Shown: in pieces, positions 28,738 through 36,659 of the stretch
How positions within the stretch are numbered: position 1 is the stretch's first letter
Layout: the number at the start of each line of letters is the position of its first letter
Source: Mycolicibacterium frederiksbergense
GTDB taxonomy: Bacteria; Actinomycetota; Actinomycetes; Mycobacteriales; Mycobacteriaceae
Length of the DNA: 64,000 nucleotides
Direction of reading: 5' to 3'
Assembly: GCF_012223425.1 (NCBI RefSeq)
Contig: NZ_CP038798.1
Location: 62,001 to 126,000 of the forward strand
Position numbers and translations under genes: made by a program
The notes under the pieces: generated by a model
Databases searched by the model: none
What the model was told of the DNA's origin: nothing
Seen by the model: only the letters and a program-made list of their open reading frames with translations

Positions 28738-29487
28738 GTGGCGGGAAATACCTCAACGCCCGGCACCAGCGTCGCTTCTCGTTTGCTGCGCATGGTCGCC
28801 GCCTTCGATGAGTGGCACCGGACACTGACGCTGTCCGAACTGGCGGGTAGGGCCAGCCTGCCGATGGCCACGGCCCACCGGCTGGCTGCCGAACTGGTTG
28901 CGGGCGGGGCGTTGCAGCGCCGCACGGACGGTCGTTTCGAGGTCGGCCGACTGATGTGGAGCGCTGGGCTGCTCGCCCCGGTCGGAGGCGGATTACGGCA
29001 GGTCGCAGAGCCGTTCTTGCACGATGTCTACGCGGCAACGCTCGCCACCGTGCACCTCGCGGTACGCGACGGCAACGAAGTATTGTACCTCGAGCGGATG
29101 ATGGGTAGGGCATCCGTGCCGATCGTTAGCACCGTCGGCAGCAGGTTGCCGATGCACTGCACCGGCGTCGGCAAGGTGCTGTTGGCGCACGCGCCACGCG
29201 AAGTCCAGGATCAGGTGTTTGCCAATCTGACTCCGATTACTCCCTACACAATCACCCAGCCTGCGGTGCTGTCCCGACAGTTGGAGGGGGTGCGGCGCGA
29301 GGGGTTGGCTACCACCGTGGAAGAGATGTCGCTAGGCGCCTGTTCACTGGCCGTGCCGATCGTCCGGCAGTCCGACGACGCTGTGGTGGCCGCGATCGCC
29401 GTCGTAGTTCCGTCCTTGAAGCGAGGTCGCCAGCGACTGCTCGGCGCCCTGCAGGTGGCTGCCCGCGGCATCGTCCGGCTGCTGTGA
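28738..29487 (+). CDS. IclR-family regulator, probable PcaR/PcaU-type
   Basis: The 249-residue protein starts at a GTG 10 bp after AAAGGA. Helix-turn-helix: LTLSELAGRASLPMATAHRLAAELV. Effector domain: RLPMHCTGVGKVLLAHAP and LATTVEEMSLGACSLAVPIV. It is divergent from pcaH, so it probably senses protocatechuate or a later intermediate and controls the pca operon and itself. The remnant at 35157-35222 shows that the second locus once had the same divergent arrangement. Confidence 0.88.
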   Translation: MAGNTSTPGTSVASRLLRMVAAFDEWHRTLTLSELAGRASLPMATAHRLAAELVAGGALQRRTDGRFEVGRLMWSAGLLAPVGGGLRQVAEPFLHDVYAATLATVHLAVRDGNEVLYLERMMGRASVPIVSTVGSRLPMHCTGVGKVLLAHAPREVQDQVFANLTPITPYTITQPAVLSRQLEGVRREGLATTVEEMSLGACSLAVPIVRQSDDAVVAAIAVVVPSLKRGRQRLLGALQVAARGIVRLL

Positions 29488-29673
29488 CCCACGGGCCGCC
29501 GCAGCAGCGATCGCTGTGCTGTCGGGCGGCTTCTGACAAAACGCGACACCGTCGCTAGCCGTCGAAAAAGTGGTGACTGCCATGACATCTGGCGCGAATC
29601 GGAGTCCGCGCCGCGGTGGAGGGATAGACGCGACCGATCCCCCAGTTGAAGCTGGGAAAGCATCAGCAAAGGG

Positions 29674-29699
29674 TCCGCCGTTCAACGATCAGCGGCGGA
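29674..29699. promoter_or_regulatory. Inverted repeat upstream of the DHDPS-like gene
   Basis: TCCGCCGTT and AGCGGCGGA form 9-bp arms (one mismatch) with an 8-bp spacer, about 60 bp before the ATG at 29761. It lies in the 273-bp gap after the IclR gene. It could be a regulator site or an mRNA hairpin; the sequence alone does not decide. Confidence 0.4.
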
Positions 29700-29760
29700 A
29701 TCCATCCTGCCCACCTCGCACTCTCACCTCGCGAATCGTCACTTAAGGAGCCCGAAGAGT

Positions 29761-30738
29761 ATGACCATCACGACACAGGTCGGACCGAATTTCAGGGCAT
29801 GGGCCACCGAGTATCTCCGGAACTTCTACATGTGTCCCGTCACGCCACTCACCGCGGATTTCGAGCTCGACGAAGAAGGTCTGCGGCGCAACATCGACGC
29901 GTTTGTGGAGATGGGCTGTACTGGACTTATCGTAGGCGGGTTCTTCGCTGAGGGCTGGAACATGACACTGGCCGAATGGCGGCGTTACCACGAGGTAGTC
30001 GCGGATTCGGCCGCGGGCCGCCTTCCCCTGTTTACGATCATCCTGGAGTCGTCGGCATACCAGGCAATCGAAAAGATGCGCTTCGTGGAGTCGCTCGGCT
30101 TCACCGGTGCCGAGATCATGAACCCGTCGGTGCAGCTCAAGACCGACGACGACGTCGTTTCGTACTTCGACTTCGTGGCCCCCGCCACCGGGCTGGCACT
30201 GGTGCTCTACCGCACGCCGGTCTCTGGTTTCGTATACAGCCATGACGCCGTCAACCGGATCGCCGAGCACCCGAACGTCGTCGGCATCAAGAACGGCACG
30301 CTGAGCTGGACCGACAGCATCGCGTTGCGGCGCAAATTCGGAGACCGGCTAGTGATCAGCGAGCCGAACGAGCGCTATTGGGCGCACGACGCTGCTCTGT
30401 TCGGCGGACGCGTCCTCTACGGCGAGCTCTCCCTCATCCTTTACGGGAAGTGGCGACCGGACCTGCACCGTTACACCGACCTGGCGTTGGAAGGTGATCT
30501 GGCAGCGGCACTGCCCGTGTCGGCAAAGCTGGACGGGATCCGCGAGGCCTACGACGAGGTGCTGATCCGCCGCATCGCGGCCACCGGCTCGTATGTCGCG
30601 GCCATGCCCTATCTAAAGGCGTGGTTCGAGCTGCTGGGGCTGTGTGCAGGTCCGGTGCGGCCGCCCGTCAAAGCCCGGCTGTCGGCTCCGGAACGGGAAT
30701 TGCTGCAACAGCAGCTTGTGGCCGCAGGGGCCATTTGA
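29761..30738 (+). CDS. DHDPS-fold aldolase/hydratase of unknown substrate
   Basis: The 325-residue protein starts at ATG behind AAGGAG. Family features: the Schiff-base Lys in VVGIKNGTLSW, Tyr in GLALVLYRTPVSG, and GCTGLIVGGFFAEGWNMTLAEW where DHDPS has GTTGE. It is not close to PhdJ (11534). It overlaps the next gene by one base (TGATG), so the pair is one transcription unit. By context it should act on an oxo-acid from aromatic breakdown. The substrate cannot be inferred from sequence. Confidence 0.8.
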   Translation: MTITTQVGPNFRAWATEYLRNFYMCPVTPLTADFELDEEGLRRNIDAFVEMGCTGLIVGGFFAEGWNMTLAEWRRYHEVVADSAAGRLPLFTIILESSAYQAIEKMRFVESLGFTGAEIMNPSVQLKTDDDVVSYFDFVAPATGLALVLYRTPVSGFVYSHDAVNRIAEHPNVVGIKNGTLSWTDSIALRRKFGDRLVISEPNERYWAHDAALFGGRVLYGELSLILYGKWRPDLHRYTDLALEGDLAAALPVSAKLDGIREAYDEVLIRRIAATGSYVAAMPYLKAWFELLGLCAGPVRPPVKARLSAPERELLQQQLVAAGAI

Positions 30739-31742
30739 TGCGCGTCGTGATCCTCGGCGCCGGCGGCCTCGGTACGGTCCTGGGCGGTTATTTGGCCAAC
30801 GCAGGGGTAGACGTAACCCTCGTCGGCAGGCGAGCGCACGCGGAAGCCATCGCGCGCAACGGCCTGCATATCACAGGCCGTCGGGGCGAGCTGCTGATCA
30901 GGGATAACGTGCAGGCGGTGGACGAGGCAGGCAAGGTTACGGGACCCGTCGATTACCTCGTCCTGGCGGTGAAGGGCAAAGACACCGCGCAGGCGCTAGC
31001 GGATGCCGCTCCGTTGCGCGATGTCATAGGCACCGTCCTGTCGGTGCAGAACACCGTGGAGAAGGACGCGACGCTCGCGAAGTGGCTTGGTCGTGACCGG
31101 GTGATCGGAGCGTCCACTATCGAAGGCGGCACGTTGGTCGCGCCTGGCGTCGTGCGCAACCACCTTTCAGCCAAGGTAACCGCTTACTTCGGCGAACTGG
31201 ACGGATCGTCCAGCGCGCGCGTCGACATGCTGACGGCTGCCTTCAACGCTGCGGGCCTTCCTGCGGCGGCCGTGGGCAACATCGAGCAGGTCGAATGGGA
31301 AAAGCTGGCCCAGATCGCGCTGGCCGCAGCGTGGTCGGTCACGGCGCTGGGCGCGATCCGCGGCGCCTCGGTCTTCGAGGGCATGGAGGTGCCTGAGGGA
31401 GCGACGTACTTCGTCGCGCTGGCGAAAGACCTTCTGGCGGTCTATCGGGCAAAGGGATACGAGCCGATGAACTTCTACGCGCCTCTGTCGCGGCTGAAGG
31501 AACTCGACGCGCTCCCGACGGTCGAGGCGATCGATTTCGTCATCGGGCAGGGCAAAGCAATGCGCACACAGGGAATGTCGGGCCACCCCTCGATGTATGA
31601 GGATGTTTTGCGAGGACGTAAGACCGAGGTCGACTTTATGCTGGCGCCGTACCTCGCCGCCGCTGAAGAACTGGCCATTGACGTGCCGACGCTGCGGGCG
31701 GCCTACCAGATCATCAAAACCATCGACCAATTCCTGGCCTAG
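30738..31742 (+). CDS. Ketopantoate reductase (ApbA/PanE)-family dehydrogenase
   Basis: The 334-residue NAD(P)-dependent enzyme has the N-terminal Rossmann motif VVILGAGGLGTVLGGYLANAG, the domain-linking KGKDTAQAL and the catalytic Lys region VEWEKLAQIALAAAWS. The C-terminal domain has GHPSMYEDVLRGRKTEVDF, where family members bind substrate. It is coupled to the DHDPS-fold gene. A biosynthetic panE role is unlikely here; a reductase for an oxo-acid of the same side pathway is the inference. Confidence 0.82.
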   Translation: MRVVILGAGGLGTVLGGYLANAGVDVTLVGRRAHAEAIARNGLHITGRRGELLIRDNVQAVDEAGKVTGPVDYLVLAVKGKDTAQALADAAPLRDVIGTVLSVQNTVEKDATLAKWLGRDRVIGASTIEGGTLVAPGVVRNHLSAKVTAYFGELDGSSSARVDMLTAAFNAAGLPAAAVGNIEQVEWEKLAQIALAAAWSVTALGAIRGASVFEGMEVPEGATYFVALAKDLLAVYRAKGYEPMNFYAPLSRLKELDALPTVEAIDFVIGQGKAMRTQGMSGHPSMYEDVLRGRKTEVDFMLAPYLAAAEELAIDVPTLRAAYQIIKTIDQFLA

Positions 31743-31755
31743 ATTCCACACATCG

Positions 31756-31770
31756 CGGGCGAACTGCCCG
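31756..31770 (+). terminator. Weak hairpin after the reductase gene
   Basis: CGGGC-GAACT-GCCCG, a 5-bp stem 14 nt after the stop codon, without a T tract. Mycobacterial terminators often lack a T tail, but the stem is short. Confidence 0.3.
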
Positions 31771-31777
31771 TCCGCGC

Positions 31778-31870
31778 GTGGGTTCGGTGACGTCGTTGGA
31801 AGCAATCTTCAGCTTGCACGCAACGTATGTTGCGGAGTGACCCCGAACTTACGCCGATATGCCGTACCGA
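31778..31870 (+). pseudogene. Possible AraC-family regulator, C-terminal remnant
   Basis: One frame reads RGFGDVVGSNLQLARNVCC followed by GVTPNLRRY, which resembles the second helix-turn-helix of AraC/GlxA-type regulators (GFGD.S.L.R.F....GVTP..YR). No upstream part is present, and it is cut by the IS1081-like end at 31884. Only about 30 residues support this call. Confidence 0.35.
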
Positions 31871-31883
31871 AGCGGCCAAGATG

Positions 31884-32160
31884 GGTCAAGTCCAGGGACG
31901 TGGTGTACGACGTCGTCGTGTGATTCTTCGAGGTGATGGTTCAGGCGGTCAGTGCCGCGGGGTGGCCTCCTGTTCGGTCGGGGTGTCGTTGACGGCGCGG
32001 GATTTGCTCAAGACATCCAGGCCGAGGTAGCGCCGGGATTCGGCCCATTCATCGTGTTGTTCGGCCAGCACGGCGCCGACGAGGCGGATCAGGGCGTCGC
32101 GGTCGGGGAAGATACCCACGACGTCGGTGCGACGCCGGATCTCCTTGTTGAGCCGTTCCT
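31884..32160 (-). mobile_element. IS1081-like element, right-end remnant
   Basis: This is an inverted copy of 9092-9369, ending in the same inverted repeat (GGTCAAGTCCAGGGACG). It is followed at 32161 by the Tn554-like right end with the identical junction seen at 9091/9092. The left half of the IS is absent. Confidence 0.9.
31949..32160 (-). pseudogene. IS1081-like transposase, C-terminal remnant
   Basis: It encodes ERLNKEIRRRTDVVGIFPDRD through AVNDTPTEQEATPRH. The G run near 31959 has four bases where 9292-9296 has five C on the other strand, so the last residues differ from copy 1. Confidence 0.88.
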
Positions 32161-32204
32161 TTATCCGGCCCTCGGGGCGCATCAACCCCAGGTGGTCGAT
32201 TCGG

Positions 32205-34171
32205 TCAGCGGTCGAGGCGGTGCAGGTGGTCGGTCAACGCGTCGGCGACACGGTGGTGGCGGGCGGCTTCGTCGAGCCAGCCACGGGCGCGGGCATCTGC
32301 TTCGAGGGTTTGGATGTCGCTGCGTTGTGCCTTGAGTGCGCCTTGGAACTCGGGCCGGTGACGAAGTTGTCGCAGGTTTCGCAGATGTTGGCATAGGGAC
32401 AGGCGCCGGCACTCTGGTGGCGGGCGCAGTAGCCGTGGGCGACACGTGTTTTGAGCATCTCACTACCGAGCCAGCTGACCGCATCGGGGACGATGGGTTT
32501 GCCGACCGGAGTGAGAGTGAACTGTCGTCGCATCTTTCCCATGGCCTGGTCGTAGGCATCGCGCAGCGTCGGGGAGGCCAGGGTGGCGTAACGCAGCGTC
32601 ATCTGCGGGGTGACATGTCCGAGCAGTGCCATCAAAGCCTGCAGGCTCATGCCCGCGTTCGCGAGTTCGGTGGCCCACGTGTGGCGTAGCTGATGCGGGG
32701 TTACCACCAACGGTGCGCCGCCAGTTCCGTGCAGCCCGCAGGACTCGACGGCGGCGAGCAGGCCTTTGCGTAACCGCGTCTGCCCGAGGCGGCGGCCGTG
32801 CGCGACGAACAGGAAGACGAACAGGAAATCGGTAGGCGCTCCGGTACGGGGATGCTGCAGTGGGCGGCAAACACCACGTCTGCTGGTCCACTGGTCCAAC
32901 GCGGCAATGGTGTTGGCCGAGAGTGGAACCATGCGTTCGGTGGCGAGCTTGCCCAACGGAACTTTCAACCAGGTGCCGGCGGGTCCGTAGTCGATGACGC
33001 TGTCGAGTTCGAGGTCGAGCAGTTCCCCTATTCGCAGCCCGGCCCCGCGCAGCACCGTCAACCCGACGCGGGTAAACGTATCCTCCAGCTGGGCAACCGC
33101 GTTCATCACCGCGGCGTCGATATCAGGTGGCAGGGCGCGTGGCAGGGGTTGATCGAGTTTCGGGATATCGACGGCGAAGACCAGACGACGCGGCGGTGCC
33201 TGCTCCCAACCCCATTCGGTGATGTCATCGAGGAGGTTGCGCACGCTCAGCACCGTCGATTGGATCACGGCCTTGGAGATGGTGCGTCCTGCGCCGGCGG
33301 CGGCGCGTTGCCCACGCCAGGTGCGGGTGCGATTCCAGACCAGGAAACCCTCGATGTGACGGCGATCCAGATTCTCGAATGAGGTGAGTTCGGGATGAGT
33401 GGTGCTGAGATAGTCCGCGAACGGCAGCAGATCGTTGATCAACGATTCGACGGATTTCGGCCGCAGCACCGATGCCCTGACGGTGACGTAACGCAGCAGC
33501 GTCTGCCGGATCGGGTCGGTCATCGCCACGTCGGCGAAGCGTTGGGCGTAGCTGCGGGCCCACCGCCGACGCTGTGGTGGTGTGTCGACGATGCGGGCGT
33601 GAAAAAGCATCTGCCGCAGCCCGGCGATCCGGTTGCGGTAGGCGCGCCTCGACGATGCCGGGATCGACTGTGTGGCAGCCAGTGCGGCATCGAACTTGTC
33701 GACCGTGCCGTTGGTGACATCGTGGACGAGTCCGCCGTGCCAGGCGAGCAGCACCGCCAGGCATTCACCCAGGACCGTCTCGATCCATTGCGGTGTCCAG
33801 CCCAAGGCCAGCCCGGCCGTGCGCACGGCGGCGAATCCGTCCGGGTCGCGGTCCTCGACGGCCCGGCCGAGGCCAGTGAGGTTCTTGACGGCCGCGAGTT
33901 CGAGGTCGAGCCGTAACGCGCCCCGGCCAACGACATGACACAGCAATGGCCACGCCCCGCTGTGGCGCAGCTCGGCCAACCGCTCGGCCGCCGGTCGAGT
34001 CATCCAGTCCTGCAGATCCGGGTGCTCGGTCAGGAAGGTGCTCGCGCTGCGGGTGCGACCACGCACCGACCTGCCACTGAGACCTAGGCCGGAAACGTAC
34101 TCGAGATAGTCGTCCAGCACCGCATCCGAGTCGGCCAGTAGGTCGATCGATGCGAGCGTCCGGTTGGTCAT
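32205..34171 (-). pseudogene. tnpB: TnpB-like tyrosine recombinase, copy 3, frameshifted near the C-terminus
   Basis: The first about 600 codons match copy 1, including all catalytic motifs and the CPYANICETC segment. At 32352-32354 a run of three G replaces four, changing the last about 50 residues; the altered frame stays open to 32234. The catalytic domain is complete, so partial activity is conceivable. Confidence 0.88.
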
Positions 34172-34541
34172 CGTCGTGTCCCAGCGAGGCTGGCGCGAGC
34201 CGCACCGTATTCGGCGGCGAGTTGTTCGACCGACAGGTGCACGTAGCCGGCGGTGGTTTCCGGGGACACGTGGCCCATCAACTCCCGCAGCACCATCAGA
34301 TCGATGCCAGCAGAGGCGAGTTCAGTGCCGTAGGTATGACGGAGCCGATGCGGACGTACCCTCGTCGCACCGGAGTGGTCTCGGTGCCGCCGAAACAGCG
34401 ACCGCAGTCCGGCCTCGCTGACCGGGGCCCCCGCGGAGGGTCCGCGCAGCACCACGAAACACTCCTCGGTCGCCAACCCTGGTGGGCGTTCCAGGCGCAG
34501 ATAGGCCGACAGTTCGGTGAAGAATGCTGCATCGACCGGCA
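34168..34541 (-). pseudogene. tnpA: TnpA-like recombinase, C-terminal fragment
   Basis: It starts in VPVDAAFFTEL and runs to the end with RPHRLRHTYGTEL and GYVHLS. The N-terminal two fifths are missing. The open frame continues upstream into the cupin fragment, creating a chimeric frame without meaning. Confidence 0.88.
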
Positions 34542-34840
34542 ACACGTTGATCGCCAATCTCCGACCAGCCCGAGCCATGTTGCACGAAGTGGACCGACTC
34601 ATGTACGTGTCGATGAAGGTCACTGCTCTCGCCCGCGGGGATCTTCTGCAGGAAGAACTCAATGGAGCGGGCGGGTATACGCAGGAGCATCCCAATTTGA
34701 GAGGGGCTTCCGGTCTGGATCCAGTGCGCGTCGGCGGAGCTAACGACGAGGTTCTCTTCCGCGACGTGCTGGCTCTCGCGGCCTTCTGCTCGCGCCAGGG
34801 TCTTGGCGAATTCGTCTAACTCGTTACGGTATAAGGTCAT
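34541..34840 (-). pseudogene. Cupin protein, N-terminal fragment (paralog of 22980-23468)
   Basis: About 100 codons from MTLYRNELDEFAKTLARAEG to GSGWSEIGDQRV are about 85% identical by eye to the intact cupin. It is then truncated by the Tn554-like copy 3. The substitutions are spread out and mostly conservative, so this comes from a diverged homologous locus and not from a recent duplication. Confidence 0.85.
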
Positions 34841-35034
34841 CGATCCGGCTCCTTTCGGTATGGGTTCAAAAATTCAGCAAGACTCTGGGTGTCTGACCAG
34901 TGACCCCTGGTCAAGCTCAACTTGCCCATTATGGGCCCAGTTCTGGCGATCGTTGATATTTCGCCGCGCCGATGGGACTCGCTGCGGTGACCGCAGAGGC
35001 GGCGCAATTGCACTTGAGGTTTGCACCTGCTGTC

Positions 35035-35128
35035 GGTCATCGCTGATGCCCCGGGTAGCGCAGGAAGACCGTCTCCGGTTTGCCGGGGGTGTCCTGCAGT
35101 TGGATGTCGAAGCGCAGCCCGGGGCCGG
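35035..35128 (-). pseudogene. pcaG 3' end with pcaB start, remnant
   Basis: The sequence aligns with 27297-27390: the last about 28 codons of pcaG (ending ...TVFLRYPGHQR-type) and the overlapping pcaB start MTD. It is diverged by scattered substitutions and joined directly to an iclR fragment. Confidence 0.75.
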
Positions 35129-35156
35129 TTGCTCTGGAAGGCTGGTCTGCTGGCAC

Positions 35157-35222
35157 CTGTGGAAGGCACGCCCGGCGACGAAGTGTTACCTGCCAAGGCC
35201 GAGTCCTTTCCACTCAGTGGAA
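35157..35222 (-). pseudogene. iclR (pcaR-like) 5' remnant
   Basis: The reverse strand matches the start region of the IclR gene at 28738 (AGGTAACACTTCGTCGCCGGG against AAATACCTCAACGCCCGGC-type sequence). About 25 bp of an internal iclR segment (LWKAGLLAPVE) lies next to it in the opposite orientation, so the locus was rearranged as well as truncated. Confidence 0.6.
35208..35222. promoter_or_regulatory. Perfect 15-bp palindrome, probable IclR operator
   Basis: TTCCACTCAGTGGAA is fully palindromic around a central C. It lies between the iclR remnant and the pcaH remnant, at the place equivalent to 28712-28726. The IclR gene at 28738 could bind both. Confidence 0.65.
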
Positions 35223-35260
35223 CCATAGCGTTCACTTTGCCTGCAAGGAGTCCCTACCGT

Positions 35261-35837
35261 GTGAAGACCATGGCAGCAATCGACAACAATCCCGACAGTG
35301 CGGCTGCGAGTCAGCAGGAGATCAGCGCGGAGATCGGTGCGATCGAGTCGGAGTATGAACGCGCGGGTGCCGAGGAGACGCAGCCGCGGCTGAGCTACCC
35401 GCCGTACCGGAGTAGCCTGCTCCGTCATCCGACGCAGGAACTCCACCACGCCGACCCGGAGGGGTCGAGCTGTGGACACCCAGCTTCTCCGAACGCGACG
35501 TGCATCCGTTCGAGGCCGACCTCACCATCCAGCACTCGGGCGAGCCCATCGGGGAACGGATGGTGGTGACCGGGCGGTTCGTCGACGGGGACGGACGGCC
35601 GGTGCGCCGTCAGCTCGTCGAGATCTGGCAGGCCAACGCCGGCGGACGTTACATACACAAGCGCGACCAGCATCCGTCCGCGATCGACCCGAATTTTACC
35701 GGCGTCGGCCGGTGCCTGACCGACGACGACGGCAACTACCGCTTCACCACCATCAAGCCGGGCCCCTACCCGTGGAAGAACCACCGCAACGCGTGGCGGC
35801 CCGCGCACATCCACTTTTCGCTGTTTGGAACGGAATT
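35261..35837 (+). pseudogene. pcaH: Second protocatechuate 3,4-dioxygenase beta subunit, frameshifted and truncated
   Basis: The start is a GTG at 35261 (or ATG 35270) after AAGGAG. It matches pcaH from AAIDNNPD to WRPAHIHFSLFGTEFT. One base is missing near 35462 (GGAGGGGTCGAG for GGAGGGCGTCGAG), shifting the frame. At 35838 the gene is cut by an IS256-family remnant. The ligands GGRYIHK and HIHF are still encoded but about 65 C-terminal residues are gone. Confidence 0.88.
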
Positions 35838-35995
35838 CACGCATCCGGCGCGGCGGGTTCTTCCTCCGGCGCGGCGGGACCCGGTTGATTCGATCGGTTC
35901 GTGTCGGTCCATCGTCGGGGCGATGTCGGTGGAAGCGTTTGAGCGGGTTTGCCTTGGTGGAAGATCGCTCCTGCTCGGACAAGGGCAGCCTTGAC
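35838..35995 (-). pseudogene. IS256-family transposase C-terminal remnant
   Basis: The frame reads FVKAALVRAGAIFHQGKPAQ and LPPTSPRRW, matching VALVRAGAVFHKGRL and PPTSPSDGG at the end of the transposase at 36694. It is a third, more diverged member of this subgroup, and only its tail remains inside pcaH'. Confidence 0.7.
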
Positions 35996-36174
35996 AAATT
36001 CCGTTTCAATCCGATCTGACCGACGTGAGCCGCACCGCGATAAGTGCCCAGTAGGCGCCATGTCGCAACTTGCCGGGGGCCGAGGAGGTCACCACAACGT
36101 TCCGTTGGCGCCGCCGTCGCTGTCGGAATTGCTCACAGCTCGATCAGCTATGACTACTAGGACCAAGGAGATTG

Positions 36175-36525
36175 ATGTCTGAGCAAGGCGCGCGAGGCGA
36201 TGTCGCGACAACGGAAGCGACCGGCAGGCGGCCCGGTAACGGTGATGTCCTGTGCCGCATCACTGTTCGGCTGGACCAGCAGGAGACATCTACTCGGGGA
36301 CTTCCTGGCGAGACGTTGTTGGAAAGCGCGAGACGTGCGGGTTTGGAGCCGCCGGTCTCCTGTGAGGCGGGCAACTGCGGTACGTGTATGGCGCGGCTCA
36401 CGGAAGGAAGAGCGACCATGCGGAACAATGACGCACTTACCGTTGAGGAGGTAGCAGAGGGCTACGTCCTGACGTGTCAGGCAGTGCCGGAGGCCCCCTC
36501 GGTAACAGTTGATTACGATGCATGA
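36175..36525 (+). CDS. Stand-alone 2Fe-2S (plant-type) ferredoxin
   Basis: The 116-residue protein starts at an ATG after AAGGAG. Cluster ligands are CEAGNCGTC (CxxxxCxxC) and a distal Cys in YVLTCQAVP. The domain, with LPGETLLESARRAGL, resembles the C-terminal ferredoxin module of KshB-type dioxygenase reductases, but no flavin or NAD domain is attached. It would pass electrons to a Rieske oxygenase or P450; none is in the window. It is the only intact catabolic gene in the decayed second locus. Confidence 0.85.
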   Translation: MSEQGARGDVATTEATGRRPGNGDVLCRITVRLDQQETSTRGLPGETLLESARRAGLEPPVSCEAGNCGTCMARLTEGRATMRNNDALTVEEVAEGYVLTCQAVPEAPSVTVDYDA

Positions 36526-36659
36526 GCAATGATTCGGGGCTGCCCCCGCAGAACTCACGGTTCGCCGACAACAGACAGGCTCACTACACACCTCGGTCGT
36601 ACTCGGCGAGCACCCTGTCAGCGATCCGAAACGCGGTATTGGCATCTGGGACGCCACAG

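Larger units (their letters stand above)
32161..34541 (-). mobile_element. Tn554-like transposon, copy 3, truncated
   Basis: This is an inverted copy of 6709-9091. The right end (TTATCCGGCCC on this strand) is intact in the same IS1081-like site as copy 1. The element is cut inside tnpA at about 34541, where a cupin gene fragment begins. With 31884-32160 it forms a 2.66-kb inverted repeat of 6709-9369, three bases shorter because of three contracted G runs. Confidence 0.9.

Noticed and set aside
34168..34695. Chimeric frame joining cupin and tnpA sequence as a new fusion protein
   Set aside because: It arises from the junction of two truncated genes; the cupin part of the frame is out of register.
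34841..35034. Promoter or gene between cupin' and pcaG'
   Set aside because: No similarity to the corresponding intact region and no motif; probably rearranged spacer.
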